From IMG/VR virus record IMGVR_UViG_3300021963_000157, positions 1-55,548 of that record: a stretch of 55,548 bases of DNA. One strand, given 5' to 3'. Source of the stretch: a virus. This document shows, in pieces, positions 51,057 to 55,548 of the stretch (its first letter is position 1; each line of letters starts with the position of its first letter). Below the pieces are notes generated by a model, which saw only the letters and a list, made by a program, of their open reading frames with translations, was not told the origin of the DNA and did not search any database. The position numbers were made by a program, and so were the translations under genes.

Positions 51057-52643
51057 ATGGCAAAATCACTCGACGGTAATCTGATCAAGAAAGCACATGC
51101 CCAGATCAAGTATACTTTAGAAGAAGTAAAGCATCTAGAAGCATGTATGGATCCTATAACAGGACCGTTGTATTTCTGTAGAAATTTTTTAAAGATACAG
51201 CATCCTGTTCGTGGAAGTATTCCGTTTGAGCCCTATGAATATCAAGAAAGATTAATACAGGCCTATCACGAAAACAAGCAATGTATAGCTATGTTACCTC
51301 GCCAGATGGGTAAGACTACTTGTGCTACAGGTTATCTATTATGGTACACGATGTTCGTACCCGAAGCACAGGTTTTGATCGCTGCTCACAAATATGAGGG
51401 TGCTCAAGACATCATGAATCGTTATCGATATGGATATGAAAATTTACCTGATTTTATCCGTGCTGGCGTATATTCTTATAACAGGAATACTATTGAATAC
51501 GATAATGGTGCTCGTATCCAAGCAACCACAACTACTGAAAATACAGGCCGTGGTAAGTCGCTATCCTTAATTTACTGTGATGAGTTTGCGTTTGTACAAC
51601 CACCAGAAAAGGCCAAAGAATTCTGGACTGCCCTATCACCAACATTGTCCACAGGTGGTAAGTGTATTATTACTTCAACACCAAACTCAGACGAAGATCA
51701 GTTTGCGTTAATCTGGACCGAAGCTAACAAAAAGTTTGATGAGTTCGGCAATGAACAAAAATTAGGTGCTAACGGATTCTGTTCATACTTCGCACACTGG
51801 GCAGAACATCCAGACCGCGATGAAGAGTGGGCCAAAGTAGAACGTGCCAAGATCGGTGACGAACGTTTCCGTAGAGAATTTGATTGTGAATTCTTAATCT
51901 TTGATGAAACACTAATCAACGCAGTAAAATTAGCAGAACTCAAAGGTGTTGATCCTGTAATGACTATGGGACAAACACGCTGGTATAAAGAAATTAATCC
52001 ACAGGCTACGTATCTAGTAGCACTTGATCCTAGCCTAGGTACCGGCGGTGACTATGGTGCTATACAAGTTTACGAAATGCCTTCAATGGAACAAGTAGCA
52101 GAGTGGCATCACAATCTAACGCCTATCCAATCGCAAGTAAAGCACATGAGAGAAATATTAAGATATATTGCCGAACGTGCTATGGAATTAGGCGGTCAGC
52201 CACAAATATATTACAGTGTTGAAAATAACACATTAGGCGAAGCAGCGTTAATAACAATCAATGATATAGGCGAAGAAAACTTTCCGGGACTATTTTTAAG
52301 CGAACCTATACGAAAAGGACATGTACGTAAATTCCGAAAAGGATTTAACACTACACATAGATCTAAAGTAACGGCTTGTAGCCAGCTTAAAAATATGCTA
52401 GAAACCTATAAGATGAAGATAAACAGTAAACCGCTGATTTCTGAATTAAAAACATTTGTAGCACACGGAGTAGGATTTGGTGCTAAAACAGGCGAACATG
52501 ACGACCTAGTATCGTCTACCCTATTAATCATACGGATGGCCGGCATTTTAGCTGATTGGGATCCGCACATCTATGAAAAAATGACGGAAAGGTTATCTGA
52601 AGAACAGTTACCTATGCCCATTTATGTAAGTTCTATATATTAA
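51057..52643 (+). CDS. gp17: Large terminase subunit, gp17-like (528 aa)
   Basis: ATP-driven DNA packaging motor with nuclease. Walker A PRQMGKTT is at residues 81-88, Walker B LSLIYCDEFAF at about 169-179, and the coupling motif IITSTPN at about 204-210. The C-terminal RNase H-like nuclease has VALDPSLGTGGDYGAIQV (catalytic Asp about 324), a YSVENNTLGEA segment (Glu about 386) and GEHDDLVSSTLL (Asp about 484-485). T4 gp17 is 610 aa; the shorter length reflects small N- and C-terminal differences. All catalytic motifs are intact. Transcribed from its own late promoter after a strong terminator. Confidence 0.95.
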   Translation: MAKSLDGNLIKKAHAQIKYTLEEVKHLEACMDPITGPLYFCRNFLKIQHPVRGSIPFEPYEYQERLIQAYHENKQCIAMLPRQMGKTTCATGYLLWYTMFVPEAQVLIAAHKYEGAQDIMNRYRYGYENLPDFIRAGVYSYNRNTIEYDNGARIQATTTTENTGRGKSLSLIYCDEFAFVQPPEKAKEFWTALSPTLSTGGKCIITSTPNSDEDQFALIWTEANKKFDEFGNEQKLGANGFCSYFAHWAEHPDRDEEWAKVERAKIGDERFRREFDCEFLIFDETLINAVKLAELKGVDPVMTMGQTRWYKEINPQATYLVALDPSLGTGGDYGAIQVYEMPSMEQVAEWHHNLTPIQSQVKHMREILRYIAERAMELGGQPQIYYSVENNTLGEAALITINDIGEENFPGLFLSEPIRKGHVRKFRKGFNTTHRSKVTACSQLKNMLETYKMKINSKPLISELKTFVAHGVGFGAKTGEHDDLVSSTLLIIRMAGILADWDPHIYEKMTERLSEEQLPMPIYVSSIY

Positions 52644-52651
52644 GATAAATA
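52644..52651 (+). promoter_or_regulatory. T4-type late promoter (GATAAATA)
   Basis: GATAAATA directly follows the gp17 stop and ends exactly five bases before the ATG at 52657, so the transcript should begin at the start codon. No ribosome binding site is seen. Confidence 0.65.
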
Positions 52652-52656
52652 TAAAC

Positions 52657-54792
52657 ATGGAAGATAATATCAAAAGCGTAAGCACTGACCTTTTTTATAA
52701 GATTAGAAGCCGTTTTTCTGGCCTAAAATTAGGTTCTGAATTAGGCGAAATTACCATCAACCCAGAAGATGCGGTATTCTTTGACTTTGATTACATGGAG
52801 GGAGAAAACCCTATAGGGCATGTAAGTATCAGTTTAGCCGAACCTGGAAATATGAAAGTCTATTATAGTACAGGCATTACTGAAAATATGGATGCTGTAC
52901 AAAAAGATGGTTGGTACGATTTTCTAAGAGGTCTTAGAGAGTTTGCCAAGCGTCGATTGATGAGCTTTGATACACGCGATATTACCAAAGATAATTTAGA
53001 TCAAAGAGACTTTAGTTTCTTGAGTCAATATGCAAATAATACACCTGTCGGAGAGGGAGTTATGAAAGAAGGAATGTACGGTACTGCTAAAACCAGCTAC
53101 CAAAAATTAGAAAACACACGTTTGATCATCAAGCATGATCAACAGGTAGATGAAACTAGTCCCGGTGCTAGAACTAGACACATCAATGCCATGTTCATCG
53201 AAAACGGCCAAGGTGAGCGATTTAAATATCCGTTCATCCATTTGGCAGGTGCTCGTGCTATGCAAAGACACGTACAAGAAGGCGGATTGCCGTATGATGA
53301 TATTGGTAAACATATCATTGGTATCAGCGAAAAAATAGCACACCTAAAGAATTTTGGAAATTATGTAGTACGTAACGATCTTATGAACTCCGAAACTAAT
53401 GAGATTGTTGGTCGTGCCCATGAGACACTAGACGGTCTTAGAGAAACAATTAAGAAACTAGCTAAAAGAACACATTACGAGCAATTCAAGGCACAGTTCC
53501 AGGCAGAACAAGTAACAGAGGTTCCAGAAGAGTTCATCGAAGATCTAACAAATAAGTTTACAGTAAAGAATTTCAAAGAAGATATCAAGGCCGCATTCCC
53601 TATCATCTATAGCCTAATGCAGACCAAAGAAGATATACACTATGACGACATAGTCGCGATGACACAATCAACTAACGAAGAAGTAGAACTCGACCTCGAC
53701 AGCGTAGAAGAATTTAATGACCCGTTTTCAAAATTTGAAGATTGGGCTATGAATCTAGGCGAAGATAATGCTATTACCAGTCAAGACGAAGAAGAAAAGG
53801 CAGCGGCTGTTGAGAAACTACAGTCATTGGTGGGAGAACATTTCCCAGCAGGTGTAGATGGACAAAACGCTATCAGCAGCCTTAAAGGCATAATTGATGA
53901 TCCAGAATTAGCACGTGAAATTAAAGATACTGCCCAAGAGGACGCAGACACCTGTGTGCGTCCATTGGTGTATCAATGGTTAGAAAACAATGCTCCTGAC
54001 GTAGTTGGAGAATTAGATTTTGGCGATATGGATATGCCTGCCCAAGAAGGTGTTCAAGAAGGCTTTGGTTCTTTAGAAGAAAAAGTTGCAGAAATTCTAA
54101 GGAAGTTTGACGAAAACATGAACGAGATCGGCGGCTACGGTGATCCAGACCAAGGTAAGATTGTTGACCTATTAAGACAAGGTGACGTAGAAGGTGCTAC
54201 AGAAGTAGTGTGGTACGCTTATGCTGATCAAGACGGTGGCGAACTTAGAGATATGGACAATTACATTGAAGATATCGAAGCAGAGTTCGCAGAGCTTGCC
54301 CAAGGTGGTGACGACGAAGGCGGCGAAACTGATGATAGTTATGCTCTAGCATCAGCCGGTCATGGTTCAGACGAAGACTATGGAGATTTTGGCAACGAGT
54401 ACGAAGCTGCTGATCCTAATGACCCAGAATACGACAAACAAGACGACTACGATCTTTCACCAGCACAACGTGGCAAGGGCACAGACAAATATCGTTTACC
54501 TGATCCAGCAAAACATGATGATCGCCATGCTCGAGATTTCCGCAAGCGTACGGGTCAAGAGGAATCTTTGAATATACAAGAATTAGCTGAATTTATGTAT
54601 AGTTGCTACGACAGCCCGTCTGAAACTTTTCCAAAAGGTCCAGAGGCTGTGGTAATAATGGCAGGCAAAAAATACGGCCCAAAGGCAGAACAAGTAGCTC
54701 GACAGTTTGTAGAGCGTATGGCACCTAATCAAAACACACAAGTACCACAAGTTAATGAACTAGCAAGAATTAAAGAATTATCTGGACTATAA
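52657..54792 (+). CDS. Large uncharacterised phage protein, 711 aa
   Basis: No membrane segment or signal peptide. The N-terminal domain (residues 1-125) includes DAVFFDFDYMEGENPIGHVS and GWYDFLRGLREFAKRRLMSF. A second domain (about 130-300) has GMYGTAKTSYQKLENTRLII and FKYPFIHLAGARAMQRHVQE, followed by helical segments. The C-terminal third is strongly acidic and disorder-prone (DDEGGETDDSYALASAGHGS, DPNDPEYDKQDDYDLSP). It ends VNELARIKELSGL, a short helix of a kind often seen at protein ends in such phages. It lies between gp17 and gp32 with its own late promoter. I considered portal or prohead core but found no supporting motif. Confidence 0.6.
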   Translation: MEDNIKSVSTDLFYKIRSRFSGLKLGSELGEITINPEDAVFFDFDYMEGENPIGHVSISLAEPGNMKVYYSTGITENMDAVQKDGWYDFLRGLREFAKRRLMSFDTRDITKDNLDQRDFSFLSQYANNTPVGEGVMKEGMYGTAKTSYQKLENTRLIIKHDQQVDETSPGARTRHINAMFIENGQGERFKYPFIHLAGARAMQRHVQEGGLPYDDIGKHIIGISEKIAHLKNFGNYVVRNDLMNSETNEIVGRAHETLDGLRETIKKLAKRTHYEQFKAQFQAEQVTEVPEEFIEDLTNKFTVKNFKEDIKAAFPIIYSLMQTKEDIHYDDIVAMTQSTNEEVELDLDSVEEFNDPFSKFEDWAMNLGEDNAITSQDEEEKAAAVEKLQSLVGEHFPAGVDGQNAISSLKGIIDDPELAREIKDTAQEDADTCVRPLVYQWLENNAPDVVGELDFGDMDMPAQEGVQEGFGSLEEKVAEILRKFDENMNEIGGYGDPDQGKIVDLLRQGDVEGATEVVWYAYADQDGGELRDMDNYIEDIEAEFAELAQGGDDEGGETDDSYALASAGHGSDEDYGDFGNEYEAADPNDPEYDKQDDYDLSPAQRGKGTDKYRLPDPAKHDDRHARDFRKRTGQEESLNIQELAEFMYSCYDSPSETFPKGPEAVVIMAGKKYGPKAEQVARQFVERMAPNQNTQVPQVNELARIKELSGL

Positions 54793-54812
54793 TTATATTT
54801 TAGATTGAGATC

Positions 54813-54836
54813 GGGCACTTCGGTGCCCTTTCTTTT
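54813..54836 (+). terminator. Rho-independent terminator with UUCG tetraloop
   Basis: GGGCAC (54813-54818) and GTGCCC (54823-54828) pair around TTCG with a C-G closing pair, followed by TTTCTTTT. It ends the late operon after the 711-aa gene. Confidence 0.9.
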
Positions 54837-54844
54837 GATCAGTT

Positions 54845-54885
54845 TTACCATTTGCTATCAATCTTACCATTTCACGTTTACCGTT
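54845..54885 (+). promoter_or_regulatory. Three TTACC(A/G)TT direct repeats before the secreted-protein gene
   Basis: TTACCATTT at 54845-54853 and 54864-54872, and TTACCGTTA at 54878-54886, lie in the 160-base gap between a terminator and the next gene. A weak host-type promoter overlaps the last repeat: TTTACC at 54877-54882 and TATATA at 54902-54907 with a 19-base spacer. The repeats might be an operator; no other function is evident. Confidence 0.35.
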
Positions 54886-54911
54886 ATGTATTTTAAAGCG
54901 TTATATATACA

Positions 54912-54932
54912 GTTGCTGAGTATTTCAGCAAC
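54912..54932 (+). promoter_or_regulatory. Perfect leader hairpin before the secreted-protein gene
   Basis: GTTGCTGA (54912-54919) and TCAGCAAC (54925-54932) form a perfect 8-bp stem with a 5-base loop. There is no T-run after it, so it is unlikely to be a terminator. It would sit at the very 5' end of a transcript from TATATA at 54902-54907 and could stabilise the message. Confidence 0.5.
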
Positions 54933-54954
54933 AAAACAAAATGGAGATTTTCAT

Positions 54955-55146
54955 ATGAAATCGATCGTAGCATTAACCGCGGCTCTTTTCGCAGCCACAA
55001 CAGCATTTGCTCAAGCACCCGCTAAGAAAGAAACGGACAAGGATGTAAAGACCGTAGCACCTAACGCTTCTAAACCTGCGAATGCTAAAGCAGAACCTGC
55101 TGCTCCTACTAAGAAAGAAGAAAAGAAAGACGCGGCTAAGAAGTAA
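54955..55146 (+). CDS. Small secreted Ala/Lys/Pro-rich protein with signal peptide (63 aa)
   Basis: Start ATG 54955 has TGGAG eight bases upstream. An upstream extension of the frame exists but would lack a start signal and cover the hairpin. Residues 1-19 (KSIVALTAALFAATTAFA) form a classical signal peptide with a basic start, hydrophobic core and an AFA cleavage site before QAPA. The mature 44 residues are almost entirely Lys, Ala, Glu, Pro and Asp, so very likely disordered and periplasmic. Similar small proteins are common in Betaproteobacteria (general knowledge), suggesting host origin. It stands alone between two terminators. Possible roles are superinfection exclusion, envelope protection during infection, or help in lysis; none is shown by sequence. 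Confidence 0.75.
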   Translation: MKSIVALTAALFAATTAFAQAPAKKETDKDVKTVAPNASKPANAKAEPAAPTKKEEKKDAAKK

Positions 55147-55154
55147 TTGATTTT

Positions 55155-55186
55155 AAGAAAGGGTTCTAATAGAACCTTTTCTTTTG
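55155..55186 (+). terminator. Rho-independent terminator after the secreted-protein gene
   Basis: AAGAAAGGGTTCT (55155-55167) pairs with AGAACCTTTTCTT (55171-55183) with one G-T wobble and a 3-base loop, then T-rich sequence. Thirteen base pairs, eight bases after the stop. Confidence 0.8.
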
Positions 55187-55218
55187 GCGAAAAAAAATAT
55201 CGTAAACATCTTGTTTTT

Positions 55219-55226
55219 TATAAATA
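55219..55226 (+). promoter_or_regulatory. Perfect T4 late promoter before gp32 (TATAAATA), with an overlapping host-type promoter
   Basis: TATAAATA is the exact T4 late consensus. Overlapping it, TTGTTT (55211-55216; 3 of 6) and CATAAT (55234-55239; 5 of 6), 17 bases apart, could act as a host-type promoter. gp32 is needed both early and late in T4, so dual control is plausible. The late start would be near 55232. Confidence 0.65.
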
Positions 55227-55231
55227 AATCA

Positions 55232-55273
55232 CGCATAATACATATATGCGTAAGGCATACATTTTAAGGCATA
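55232..55273 (+). promoter_or_regulatory. gp32 leader: inverted repeat and paired direct repeats
   Basis: CGCATA (55232-55237) and TATGCG (55245-55250) are a 6-bp inverted repeat. TAAGGCATA occurs twice, at 55251-55259 and 55265-55273. The strong site AAAGGAGG follows (55277-55284). T4 gp32 represses its own translation by binding its leader, and these elements could serve the same purpose here. Confidence 0.45.
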
Positions 55274-55292
55274 TTAAAGGAGGCAATTTAAA

Positions 55293-55548
55293 ATGGCAAC
55301 ATTAGCAGAAATCCGTGCGAAACTTCAAGAAGCACAAGCAGGCCAAGGCGGCAAAACAGGCGGCGGCGACAACGCAATCTATCCACACTGGAACATGGCA
55401 GAAGGTAAAGAAGCTACTATTCGTTTCTTGCCCGACGGCGACTCTAATAACACTTTTTTCTGGATTGAGCGAGCAATGATTAAATTGCCGTTCGCTGGTA
55501 TCAAAGGTGATACAGGCAGTAAGGCTGTACAGGTACAAGTACCTTGTA
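55293..55548 (+). CDS. gp32: Single-stranded DNA-binding protein, gp32-like, 3' truncated by the window edge
   Basis: First 85 residues of a T4 gp32-type protein, the ssDNA-binding protein of replication, recombination and repair. MATLAEIRAKLQEAQAG is the basic N-terminal region used for cooperative binding, and WNMAEGKEATIRFLPDGDSN then FFWIERAMIKLPF is the conserved start of the OB-fold core (T4 has RFLP..). The zinc-binding region and acidic tail lie beyond the window. The very strong binding site AAAGGAGG nine bases before the ATG fits a highly expressed protein. Confidence 0.85.
   Translation, partial: MATLAEIRAKLQEAQAGQGGKTGGGDNAIYPHWNMAEGKEATIRFLPDGDSNNTFFWIERAMIKLPFAGIKGDTGSKAVQVQVPC

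Noticed and set aside
52657-54792. 711-aa protein as the portal (gp20) or prohead core protein
   Set aside because: No portal-like motif was seen; portal and capsid genes appear to lie outside the window.
54805-54954. Upstream extension of the secreted-protein frame
   Set aside because: It would place the signal peptide internally and run through the terminator and hairpin region; the ATG at 54955 has a good binding site.

Overview
The window is a contiguous piece of a large T4-like (contractile-tailed) phage genome. The evidence is a set of recognisable T4-type morphogenesis genes: gp13, gp14, gp15, gp18, gp19, a gp48-like tube cap, gp4, gp16 and gp17, plus a dNMP kinase (gp1-like) and the start of gp32. 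Many genes are preceded by T4-type late promoters (ATAAATA). DNA is moderately AT-rich and genes are packed tightly. The style of the structural genes (very long modular fibres, gp13/14/15 and gp48 variants) resembles aquatic T4-like phages of the cyanophage/pelagiphage type. LPS-core sugar genes imply a Gram-negative host. A small secreted Ala/Lys/Pro-rich protein near the right end looks like those of freshwater Betaproteobacteria, but this host guess is weak. No tRNA, CRISPR array or insertion sequence was seen, and no gene-free stretch exceeds 300 bases.

Layout. (1) 1-22263: adsorption-apparatus genes, namely a partial fibre with 13 tandem repeats, small structural proteins, two paralogous fibres of about 1900-2000 aa (carbohydrate-binding-like modules, beta-helix, beta-propeller), three tandem cysteine/glycine-rich proteins and a possible tail-assembly chaperone. 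(2) 22272-25119: a self-contained unit with its own sigma70-type promoter and terminator, encoding a GT9 (heptosyltransferase-like) glycosyltransferase and an O-carbamoyltransferase. (3) 25166-35432: more fibre genes, including one of 2695 codons. (4) 35437-38138: a second sigma70-driven cassette with heptose-1-P adenylyltransferase, heptose-7-P kinase, a cupin, a HAD phosphatase and ADP-heptose epimerase, which is nearly the whole ADP-L-glycero-D-manno-heptose pathway. (5) 38104-41409, minus strand: gp14, gp15, a Nudix-like protein and a coiled-coil protein. (6) 41443-54792: gp13, dNMP kinase, HNH protein (minus), sheath, tube, tube cap, gp4, small and large terminase, putative internal head proteins and a 711-aa unknown. 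(7) 54813-55548: a small signal-peptide protein and the start of gp32, in a region rich in regulatory structure.

How it may work together. The late genes build the neck, tail and fibres and package DNA. Embedded among them are early-type units (GT9/carbamoyltransferase, heptose synthesis, dNMP kinase) with host-like promoters. Together, the two sugar units suggest that the infected cell makes ADP-heptose, transfers heptose and carbamoylates a sugar, plausibly remodelling LPS core or decorating a phage component. This link is inferred. Two regulatory patterns also stand out: late promoters placed exactly so that transcription would begin at the start codon of several structural genes, and a hairpin upstream of the GT9 gene whose left arm would be absent from transcripts starting at its own promoter.
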